Shown here one piece after another: positions 25,526-33,100 of a DNA stretch of 64,000 nucleotides. The stretch covers positions 806,001 through 870,000 of the forward strand of contig JAWNZC010000413.1 in assembly GCA_035771165.1 (NCBI GenBank). The letters are read 5' to 3'. The stretch's first letter is position 1; each line of letters begins with the position of its first letter. The position numbers and the translations under genes are program-made. The stretch is from Paragorgia papillata (taxonomy: Eukaryota; Cnidaria; Anthozoa; Scleralcyonacea; Coralliidae). The notes beneath the pieces are model-generated. The model did no database searches, was not told the DNA's origin, and saw only the letters and a program-made list of their open reading frames with translations.

Positions 25526-26653
25526 TTAAGCTAGTTGGAATTTGTTTAGGCTTGGGATTTGTACCTCTTTAATATCCTCATCATTTTTTTTTGCTAACCA
25601 CCTACTAACAACCACTGTTCGTTTTTTCCTTTTTTCATCAGATATCAAACTCGCATAATGAATTAGTGTCCCTAATGAAAAACTGGTTACAGCAGGATTT
25701 TCCCAAAATTTGTCGCACTCACTTTCGTCATATTTTTCAGGACATTTTTGGGAGAATAGGTGCCAAAGATTTTTCCCATATTCTTCTCCATGGGTTTCAT
25801 TGTACAAAGCAAAACCAACAGACCTCCACTTTGTGTAGTCTTCGGCAATATCTTTTGGTATCTGTTCAATATAATCTTTTAATTCTTTTTCATCTTTTTG
25901 TTTGTGGTCACCAAAGTTGATAATGGTTGCATTTCTTACCTTTTGTTCGGTTTCTGGTAAGAACGATAATTTGTTAACATGTGTATACTCCTTTTGTCTA
26001 ACAGAAAGTAAAAATATTAGTTCATGGTCAGAATATTGGCTTGCCACATGATTCCTCTTTTCCTCAATAATGTAACTCAAAAGGTATGGGTCTGACGTTG
26101 GACTCTTTTTGGATCCATACAAAAACCAGTTGCCAGCAATGACAGCATTGTCAAGTTGGATTTTTGTTTCCTTTTGTACAAGTTCGTTAATGTACAGTCT
26201 TTCCCTTTGTGTTAACCAAACATGTGGGAAATGTAGATGAAAACCATTTTTGTAAGTTTTTCCATCATCCTTAAAATATCCTGGCTTTTCCAAAACAAAA
26301 CAGTCCAAGTTTGTTTGATTAACAAGAAGTTTTTTCAATATTTTTTGAAATAGTTTTGCCAATTTCAGGACTTTCTTTTCTGTGTATAATGGTTTTGGTT
26401 CCTTAAGTTTTTTGCTAAGATCGATGTCAACAATGACAGGACCAATCTCGGTTGTTCTTTCCAAAAGATATTTGTTAAAATTTCCAGACCTTGACAGACA
26501 TGTGTAGGCTTTTGTGTATTTATTTAAAAGATCCTCTTCATTTTTAACAGAATATGATCTTTTGTTGAAAATATCCATATGGGTAATGTTTTCTTTGCTG
26601 TAACTTTCATACAACAACTTTGATAAGGTGTTTTGATTTTTGAACATAGTCAT
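25526..26653 (-). CDS. D5/NCLDV-type archaeo-eukaryotic primase with PriCT-2-like domain
   Basis: A 375-residue protein with the AEP primase signature. The first metal-binding motif is PVIVDIDLS (D76, D78). Next come CFVLEKPGYF and the NGFHLHFP motif (H139, the sxH-type motif), then LDNAVIAGNWFLYGSKKS (D168 and W-x-YGS), which matches the third acidic position of D5-type primases. The C-terminal 70 residues (about 270-337: DYTKWRSVGFALYN, FSQKCPEKYDESECDKFW, FSLGTLIHYAS) fit the PriCT-2 domain that follows AEP in poxvirus-D5-like, virophage and related proteins. No SF3 helicase domain follows: the protein ends 38 residues later and no other gene here supplies one. It should make primers or act as a primase-polymerase. 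A primase is unexpected beside a protein-primed polymerase. Confidence 0.85.
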   Translation of the reverse strand: MTMFKNQNTLSKLLYESYSKENITHMDIFNKRSYSVKNEEDLLNKYTKAYTCLSRSGNFNKYLLERTTEIGPVIVDIDLSKKLKEPKPLYTEKKVLKLAKLFQKILKKLLVNQTNLDCFVLEKPGYFKDDGKTYKNGFHLHFPHVWLTQRERLYINELVQKETKIQLDNAVIAGNWFLYGSKKSPTSDPYLLSYIIEEKRNHVASQYSDHELIFLLSVRQKEYTHVNKLSFLPETEQKVRNATIINFGDHKQKDEKELKDYIEQIPKDIAEDYTKWRSVGFALYNETHGEEYGKNLWHLFSQKCPEKYDESECDKFWENPAVTSFSLGTLIHYASLISDEKRKKRTVVVSRWLAKKNDEDIKEVQIPSLNKFQLA

Positions 26654-26686
26654 CTTTCTTCTTTTATATATATTTTTCTTTTTCTT

Positions 26687-28156
26687 TCAACCAATTTTAA
26701 GAAGATTAATTTCAACATCCCAAACATTGAAAAACAGGAAGGTATAGTCATCACCAACAGAACCAGAATAAGAGTGCAAAGACATTTGGGTTCCTTTTTT
26801 TATGGTTGCAATCCCTTGACAGAAAATATGGTGGGAATGGTTTTCGTTGTATGTTCTCCCCATGGTTATGGTTTCCAAACCTGAAAGTTTGTTTGATCTG
26901 TCTGTAATATTTCCATGGTAAAGGTTTGTTTTTAGATCAAAATATGCTCTATAGGATGAAGCATACCAACCAGTTTTCTTGGATTGTTGATCTATTTTAT
27001 GACCATCTGGTTGTAGTGTAAACCAATATGAGACCAAATATTTTCCAGTATCATGGGTTGCTGTAAATGAAAGTAGGGTGCTAACGTTGTTTGTGTTATC
27101 CCATGCTCCTCCCTTGTGGTTTGTTTTTCCACTATCCTTTTTGTATTTTACCAACTGCGAAAAAGTTCCAGCAGGTCCTGTAACTCCTGTAACACCTCTC
27201 AAACCCCTTAAACCTCTTAACCCAGTTGATCCTTTTCCACCTGGCAATCCTCGAACTCCTTGGTCGCCTTGGTCGCCTTTTGGTCCCTGATTTCCCTTAT
27301 CCCCTTTTGTTCCTTGTGGTCCTTGTGGTCCTTGCGATCCTGTTGAACCTGTGTTTCCTTTGGCTCCTGTTGATCCTTGGCTCCCTTGTGGGCCTTGGGC
27401 ACCCTGTGGGCCTTGGGGTCCTGTTGCCCCAGTGTTGCCCTTGTTTCCTTTCGCACCATCATCACCAGGATCTCCTTTGTCCCCTTTTTGTGCGGCTGTT
27501 CCTGCCATACCTTTGTCTCCCTTGTCACCCTTGTCACCTTTGGATCCTGTTGCACCAGTTGTTCCATGGTCACCTTTGTCTCCTTTTTGACCTTGTGGTC
27601 CTGTTGCACCTGCTGTTCCAAAGCTACCTCTGTCGCCTTTGTTTCCTTGTGGTCCTCTAATACCAGTATCGCCTTTGTCTCCTTTAGACCCTTGCAAACC
27701 TCTATCCCCTTTGTCGCCTTTGGGTCCTGTGGGTCCTGTGTTACCTTGGTCGCCCTTTGGTCCTTTTTTATGAGCATCTGTACCAGCCATACCTACCAAA
27801 CCTCTGTCCCCTTTTGGACCTTGGTCACCCTTGTCACCCTTGTCACCCTTGTCGCCTTTTTGAGCTGCTGTTCCTGTTGGTCCTGTTGGTCCTATTGCAC
27901 CTCTGTCACCACTGTTTCCTTTGTCACCTGTCAAACCTCTTTGCCCCTCCAAACCTTCATCACCTTTGTCTCCTTTTGTTCCTTGCAAACCTCTGTCTCC
28001 TTTGTTTCCTTGTGGTCCTGTTGCACCTGTTAGACCTCTGTCACCTTTGTCACCTTTTACACCTGTGTCACCTTGTGGTCCTGGTTCTCCGTCAGCACCA
28101 CCACCACCCCCTCCATAAGAATAATCTGGGTCATCATATCCATAGTAATAACTCAT
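26687..28156 (-). CDS. Collagen-like fibre protein with C1q/TNF-like head
   Basis: A 489-residue protein in three parts. The N-terminus MSYYYGYDDPDYSYGGGGGG (1-20) shares MSYYYGY with the next gene. About 100 Gly-X-Y triplets follow (roughly 23-330), rich in Lys-Gly-Asp units that stabilise triple helices without hydroxyproline, with a few interruptions such as GTAAQKG and GTDAHKKG. A C-terminal domain of about 159 residues is beta-rich and looks C1q/TNF-like (FTATHDTGKYLVSYWFTLQP; GIATIKKGTQMSLHSYSG; YTFLFFNVWDVEI). It should form a trimeric stalk with a globular head, like viral collagen fibres, C1q or phage tail fibres. The shared N-terminus may dock it on the capsid vertex (inference). 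Long open frames on the opposite strand are shadows of the Gly-rich repeat. Confidence 0.9.
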   Translation of the reverse strand: MSYYYGYDDPDYSYGGGGGGADGEPGPQGDTGVKGDKGDRGLTGATGPQGNKGDRGLQGTKGDKGDEGLEGQRGLTGDKGNSGDRGAIGPTGPTGTAAQKGDKGDKGDKGDQGPKGDRGLVGMAGTDAHKKGPKGDQGNTGPTGPKGDKGDRGLQGSKGDKGDTGIRGPQGNKGDRGSFGTAGATGPQGQKGDKGDHGTTGATGSKGDKGDKGDKGMAGTAAQKGDKGDPGDDGAKGNKGNTGATGPQGPQGAQGPQGSQGSTGAKGNTGSTGSQGPQGPQGTKGDKGNQGPKGDQGDQGVRGLPGGKGSTGLRGLRGLRGVTGVTGPAGTFSQLVKYKKDSGKTNHKGGAWDNTNNVSTLLSFTATHDTGKYLVSYWFTLQPDGHKIDQQSKKTGWYASSYRAYFDLKTNLYHGNITDRSNKLSGLETITMGRTYNENHSHHIFCQGIATIKKGTQMSLHSYSGSVGDDYTFLFFNVWDVEINLLKIG

Positions 28157-28204
28157 TATTTATCTTAGTTTTAAAAAGTTTTTAAAAGTTTTTGCCAAGT
28201 TTTT

Positions 28205-29029
28205 TCAAATGAAGTTTCCATATTCCTTCATCATGTCCTTATTAATTTTTACAATCTCGGGAGGTAATAATGGTCCATGAACAATCTTAATCCCATAAAT
28301 TTTTCCTTTTAGTTGAGTATTATTTGATGGGGTTCCACTCAATCTTTTGTTTAGAAATACAGACCCAAATGGACTACCTATATCTGCTAAATCCGATTTA
28401 AAATCTGATCCTGTCTCCTTTTTAGCATTTACGTAAACACAGGAACCAGTCCCCAACCAATGACAGGAAACTAAGTGTTTGCTAAGAATACTGTGTGGGC
28501 CAACAATATCAAAAGTTTTTTTAGTGTTATCTCTTACACCACCAATTATCATTTTGGAGTAAGAGTATGATTTGAAACTAACATATTTATCATAATTACC
28601 ATTATCATTCCCAATAAGATAACACCAATCGTCAGGAACAGATGTGTCAACAACAGTGCAAACAACAAAAACAGAAACATCATTAAACTGCATTTCAGTG
28701 TTACAAAATAACATATAGTTTCCTCCTGTGTTTTCAATGTAGTCTATCCCTGGACCAATGGCATCTGAGCCAAATGTTGGGGCAACGGTTTTGTCATCTT
28801 GCCATAAAACAGAGTTTCCTTGTCGTGCTTGTATCAGTCTTCTCTCTCCACTGTATGTTTCAAATGTTTTAACAGCTTTTGTCAAATTAATATCAAAAAC
28901 TGTTTTGTAATTTTCGTTATGCAGGGAAAGGTTTTTTAATTTTTTTTCAATTTCTTTAATTTTCTTTTCCATGTCAGAACCATCTTCAAATGATCTTCTC
29001 TGTCTTCCATAACCATAATAATAACTCAT
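28205..29029 (-). CDS. Fibre-like protein with coiled coil and lectin-like head
   Basis: A 274-residue protein starting MSYYYGYGRQRRSFEDG, with the same first seven residues as the collagen-like gene next to it. A short coiled coil follows (about 20-40: MEKKIKEIEKKLKNLSLHN). Then comes a beta-rich domain of about 200 residues that resembles LamG/concanavalin-like lectins (WCYLIGNDNGNYDKYVSFKS, SKHLVSCHWLGTGSCVYVN), ending with the typical GKIYGIKIVHGPLLPPEIVK strand-helix. It is probably a trimeric attachment protein for a glycan or protein receptor (inference). It lies 48 bp upstream of the collagen-like gene, same orientation; a hairpin separates it from the acidic protein gene upstream. 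Confidence 0.8.
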   Translation of the reverse strand: MSYYYGYGRQRRSFEDGSDMEKKIKEIEKKLKNLSLHNENYKTVFDINLTKAVKTFETYSGERRLIQARQGNSVLWQDDKTVAPTFGSDAIGPGIDYIENTGGNYMLFCNTEMQFNDVSVFVVCTVVDTSVPDDWCYLIGNDNGNYDKYVSFKSYSYSKMIIGGVRDNTKKTFDIVGPHSILSKHLVSCHWLGTGSCVYVNAKKETGSDFKSDLADIGSPFGSVFLNKRLSGTPSNNTQLKGKIYGIKIVHGPLLPPEIVKINKDMMKEYGNFI

Positions 29030-29051
29030 TATTTATTTAAAGTTGGAAAAA

Positions 29052-29072
29052 TTATAACATTTTTTGTTATAA
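29052..29072. terminator. TTATAAC/GTTATAA hairpin
   Basis: TTATAAC, 7-nt loop ATTTTTT, GTTATAA: perfect 7-bp stem, 39 nt after the stop codon at 29112 (minus strand) and 22 nt before the ATG of the lectin-like fibre gene. It repeats the stem found at 21751-21770 and, one pair shorter, at 21012-21030. Confidence 0.65.
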
Positions 29073-29111
29073 GTTTTAATGAAAGTTTTTGTTTATGTTT
29101 TGGGATGGTTT

Positions 29112-29588
29112 TTAGAGTTCATTTTTGCACTCTTCTTCTTCTTTTAATTGACGCTCGTCATGCTCTATGGGTCCAAGTTCGTCAGAAACTTCTTCATCTT
29201 CATCTTCATCTTCATCTTCATCTTCATCTTCAATATTGGGAGTTGCTGCAAAGTCTGCTGCTTCTTCTTCTTCTCTTGCCAGTCTTCCCTCGTATAGGCT
29301 ACCAATCGTGTTAAACGCTACTCTCTCTCTCCATTCCATTTTGCTAATAGTTTGCCTATCAATGGATCCTCTTTCTGTCTCAACTTCTTCGGCTAGGTCA
29401 GTTAGGTCAGTCAGCACATCTAACATTTCTCGCAGCCTTGCTGATGGAAAAAAGTCTTCCGCTTCCATAATTTCTTGGAATATTAAAGTAATTATTTTTT
29501 TTGAGACTTTTTCCATTTCGGGAACGTCTGAATTTTCAACCAGTGTTTTGTATTCTTCCAAATTTATATTAATTTCATTTGAGTTCAT
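29112..29588 (-). CDS. Acidic protein with Glu-Asp repeat
   Basis: A 158-residue protein. The first 100 residues look ordered and helical (INLEEYKTLVENSD, VSKKIITLIFQEIMEAEDFF, RLREMLDVLTDLTDLAEEVE). They are followed by an alternating ED repeat at about 120-131, encoded by a short GATGAA-type simple repeat (ATCTTC on the plus strand, 29189-29230). The tail is acidic. The protein is strongly negatively charged. Acidic proteins of this kind can act as DNA mimics, histone-binding proteins or scaffolds, but nothing decides between these. It is the second gene in from the right terminal repeat; a hairpin follows its stop. Confidence 0.65.
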   Translation of the reverse strand: MNSNEININLEEYKTLVENSDVPEMEKVSKKIITLIFQEIMEAEDFFPSARLREMLDVLTDLTDLAEEVETERGSIDRQTISKMEWRERVAFNTIGSLYEGRLAREEEEAADFAATPNIEDEDEDEDEDEDEEVSDELGPIEHDERQLKEEEECKNEL

Positions 29589-29626
29589 TCTTGTTCTTTT
29601 AATTTTTCCAAAAAATATATTTCAAT

Positions 29627-29827
29627 TTAAAAAACTGTGTCATATACCCCTGTTCTAACCAACATTTGGACTTTTGTTTCGCCTGGGTGTATATAGGGGC
29701 AAACAGTTTTAGGGTGTGTACTTTTGTTATGGTATATAATGTTTGGTGGTTTGCCTGGATATTTTGTAAACCCAACCCACATGCATTTTTCTCTGTCTGG
29801 ACATAAGTTACTCCGTTTGTTATTCAT
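29627..29827 (-). CDS. Small Cys/His protein, possible zinc-binding
   Basis: A 66-residue protein with Cys and His spaced as if to bind one zinc: C9, C15, H33, H38, C43 and H47. The last pair lies in TVCPYIHPGE, which resembles the end of a CCCH finger. It is basic overall and has no further domain. It is the last gene before the right terminal repeat, transcribed leftward with a TAAATG start. It may be a regulator like the C2H2 protein near the other end, but this is inference. It is too small for a firm family call. Confidence 0.55.
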   Translation of the reverse strand: MNNKRSNLCPDREKCMWVGFTKYPGKPPNIIYHNKSTHPKTVCPYIHPGETKVQMLVRTGVYDTVF

Positions 29828-29866
29828 TTATTTAGTTTCAAAAACTTGGCAACCATCTTAAAACCC

Positions 29867-30123
29867 ACCAATCCCAAAAATTCCCAAAAACTTGGCGGCC
29901 ATTTTGAAAATATCCCAGAACCCTTTGCAAGCCCCAATCCCAAAAATTTTGGCAGCCATCTTTAAAATGTCCCAGAACCCTTTGCGAACTCCAAACCCAA
30001 AAATGTCCCAGGATCGGAAGTCAAACCGGAAGTCAACCCAACCCAAAAAATTCAGGAGGGGGTTGCGAATGCTTTTTAAAAAGGTTTTGATTTATGTCCC
30101 AGGATCGGCCTTTTGACACTACT
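29867..30123 (-). repeat. Polinton right terminal inverted repeat (257 bp)
   Basis: Exact reverse complement of 9954-10210, ending GACACTACT. It contains the same 57-bp tandem duplication and TGGGACAT motifs in opposite orientation. Confidence 0.97.
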
Positions 30124-30129
30124 CCTGCG
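30124..30129. repeat. Polinton target site duplication, right
   Basis: CCTGCG, identical to 9948-9953. The satellite resumes in the correct phase (ACAAAATTTGG). Confidence 0.95.
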
Positions 30130-33100
30130 ACAAAATTTGGAGATTTTTTGATCACCCTGTCCCTGCGACAAAATTTGGCGATTTTTTGATAACCCTGGCC
30201 CTACGACAAAATTTGGAGATTTTTTGACCACTCCGGCGCTGCAACAAAATTTTGAGATTTTTTTACCACTCCGGAGTTGTCACAAAATTTGGAGATTTTT
30301 TGATCACCCTTGGCACTGCGACAAAATTTGGATATTTTTTTATCACCCTGGCCTGCGACAAAATTTGGAGATTTTTTGATCACCCTGGCCCTGCGACAAA
30401 ATTCGGAGATTTTTTGACGACCCTGGCCCTGCGACAAAATTTGGAGATTTTTTGACCACCCCGGCCCTGCAACAAAATTTTGTGATTTTTTGACCATCCC
30501 GGCCCTGGAACAAAATTTTGAGATTTTTTGACCATCCCGGCCCTGCAACAAAATTTTGAGATTTTTTGACCACCCCGGCCTTGTCAAAAAATATTGAGAC
30601 TTTTTGACCACTCCGACGATGGGAGAAAATTTTGAGAATTTTTGAGCACCCTGGCGCTGCAAAACATTTTTGAGATTTATTGACCACCCCAGTCCTGTGA
30701 CAAAATTTGGAGATTTTTTGATCACCCTGGCCCTGCGACAAAATTTGGAGGTTTTTTGATCACCCTGGGTTTGCGACAAAATTTGGAGATTTTTTGACCA
30801 CCCCGGCCCTGCAACAAAATTTTGTGATTTTTTGACCACCCCGGCCCTGCAACAAAATTTTGAGATTTTTTGACCATCCCGGCCCTGCAACAAAATTTTG
30901 AGATTTTTTGACCACTCCAGCGCTACGACAAAATTTGGATAACAAAATTTTGAGATTTTTTGACCACCCCGGCCCTGTCAAAAAATTTTGAGACTTTTTG
31001 ACCACTCCGAAGATGGAACAAAATTTTGAGAATTTTTGAGCACCCTGGCGCTGCAAAAAAATTTTGAGATTTTTTGACCACCCCGGTCCTGTGACAAAAT
31101 TTGGAGATTTTTTTGATCACCCTGGCCCTGCGACAAAATTTGGAGGTTTTTTGATCACCCTGGCCCTGCGACAAAATTTGGAGATTTTTTGACCACTCCG
31201 GCGCTGCGACAAAATTTGGAGATTTTTTGACCACTCCGGCGTTGCGACAAAATTTTGAGATTTTTTTATCACGGTCGGCCTGCGACAAAATTTGGAGATT
31301 TTTTGATCACCCTGGCCTTGCGAGAAAATTTGGCGATTTTTTGATCACCCTGGTCCTGCGACAAAATTTTGAGATTTTTTGACCACTCCGGCGTTGCGAA
31401 AAATTTTGAGATTTTTTGATCACCCTGGCCCTGCGACAAAATTTTGAGATTTTTTTATCACGGTCGGCCTGCGACAAAATTTGGAGATTTTTTGATCACC
31501 CTAGCCTTGCGACAAAATTTGGCGATTTTTTGATCACCCTGGTCCTGCGAAAAAATTTGGAGATTTTTCGACCACCCGGGCCCTGCAACAAAATTTTGTG
31601 ATTTTTTGACCACCCCGGCCCTGCAACAAAATTTTGAGATTTTTTGACCACCCCGGCCCTGCAACAAAATTTTGAGATTTTTTGACCACTCCAGCGCTAC
31701 GACAAAATTTGGATAACAAAATTTTGAGTTTTTTGACCACCCCGGCCCTGTCAAAAAATATTGAGACTTTTTGACCACTCCGACGATGGGAGAAAATTTT
31801 GAGAATTTTTGAGCACCCTGGCGCTGCAAAACATTTTTGAGATTTATTGACCACCCCAGTCCTGTGACAAAATTTGGAGATTTTTTGATCACCCTGGCCC
31901 TGCGACAAAATTTGGAGGTTTTTTGATCACCCTGGCTCTGCGACAAAATTTGGAGATTTTTTGACCACCCCGGCCCTGCAACAAAATTTTGTGATTTTTT
32001 TGACCACCCCGGCCCTGCAACAAAATTTTGAGATTTTTTGACCATCCCGGCCCTGCAACAAAATTTTGAGATTTTTTGACCACTCCAGCGCTACGACAAA
32101 ATTTGGATAACAAAATTTTGAGTTTTTTGACCACCCCGGCCCTGTCAAAAAATTTTGAGACTTTTTGACCACTCCGGCGATGGGACAAAATTTTGAGAAT
32201 TTTTGAGCACCCTGGCGCTGCAACAAAATTTTGAGATTTTTTGACCACCCCGGTCCTGTGAGAAAATTTCGAGATTTTTTGATCACCCTGGCCCTGCGAC
32301 AAAATTTGGAGGTTTTTTTGATCACCCTGGCCCTGCGACAAAATTTGGAGATTTTTTGACCACTCCGGCGCTGCGACAAAATTTGGAGATTTTTTGACCA
32401 CTCCGGCGTTGCGACAAAATTTTGAGATTTTTTTATCACGGTCGGCCTGCGACAAAATTTGGAGATTTTTTGACCACTCCGGCGTTGCGACAAAATTTTG
32501 AGATTTTTTTATCACGGTCGGCCTGCGACAAAATTTGGAGATTTTTTGATCACCCTGGCCTTGCGAGAAAATTTGGCGATTTTTTGATCACCCTGGTCCT
32601 GCGACAAAATTTTGAGATTTTTTGACCACTCCGGCGTTGCGACAAAATTTTGAGATTTTTTGATCACCCTGGCCCTGCGACAAAATTTTGAGATTTTTTT
32701 ATCACGGTCGGCCTGCGACAAAATTTGGAGATTTTTTGAGAGACCCTAGCCTTGCGACAAAATTTGGCGAATTTTTGATCACCCTGGTCCTGCGAAAAAA
32801 TTTGGAGATTTTTCGACCACCCGGGCCCTGCAACAAAATTTTGTGATTTTTTGACCACCCCGGCCCTGCAACAAAATTTTGAGATTTTTTGACCACCCCG
32901 GCCCTGCAACAAAATTTTGAGATTTTTTGACCACTCCAGCGCTACGACAAAATTTGGATAACAAAATTTTGAGTTTTTTGACCACCCCGGCCCTGTCAAA
33001 AAATATTGAGACTTTTTGACCACTCCGACGATGGGAGAAAATTTTGAGAATTTTTGAGCACCCTGGCGCTGCAAAACATTTTTGAGATTTATTGACCACC

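Larger units (their letters stand above)
9954..30123. mobile_element. Complete Polinton/Maverick (adintovirus-like) element
   Basis: The element is 20,170 bp, bounded by 257-bp inverted repeats that I compared base by base and found identical, and by a 6-bp TSD. It encodes the Polinton hallmark set: protein-primed family B polymerase, retrovirus-like integrase, A32/FtsK-type packaging ATPase, double-jelly-roll major capsid protein and jelly-roll minor capsid protein. About 24 genes are packed tightly, mostly on the minus strand, with short AT-rich leaders and hairpins after gene ends. Identical termini suggest recent insertion or conversion. Polymerase is at the left end, integrase is internal, and the virion block with two fibre genes fills the right half. 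The adenain-like protease normally found in this group is not visible, and the polymerase is split by one frameshift. Confidence 0.97.

Noticed and set aside
26687..28156. Collagen-like gene as a captured host exon or neighbouring host gene.
   Set aside because: It lies between the terminal repeats, is intronless, has the element's leader type and shares its N-terminus with the adjacent fibre-like gene.
27217..28185. Long frames on the plus strand and in another minus frame across the collagen-like gene, rich in Pro/Leu or Lys/Thr.
   Set aside because: They are shadows of the Gly-X-Y codon repeat.
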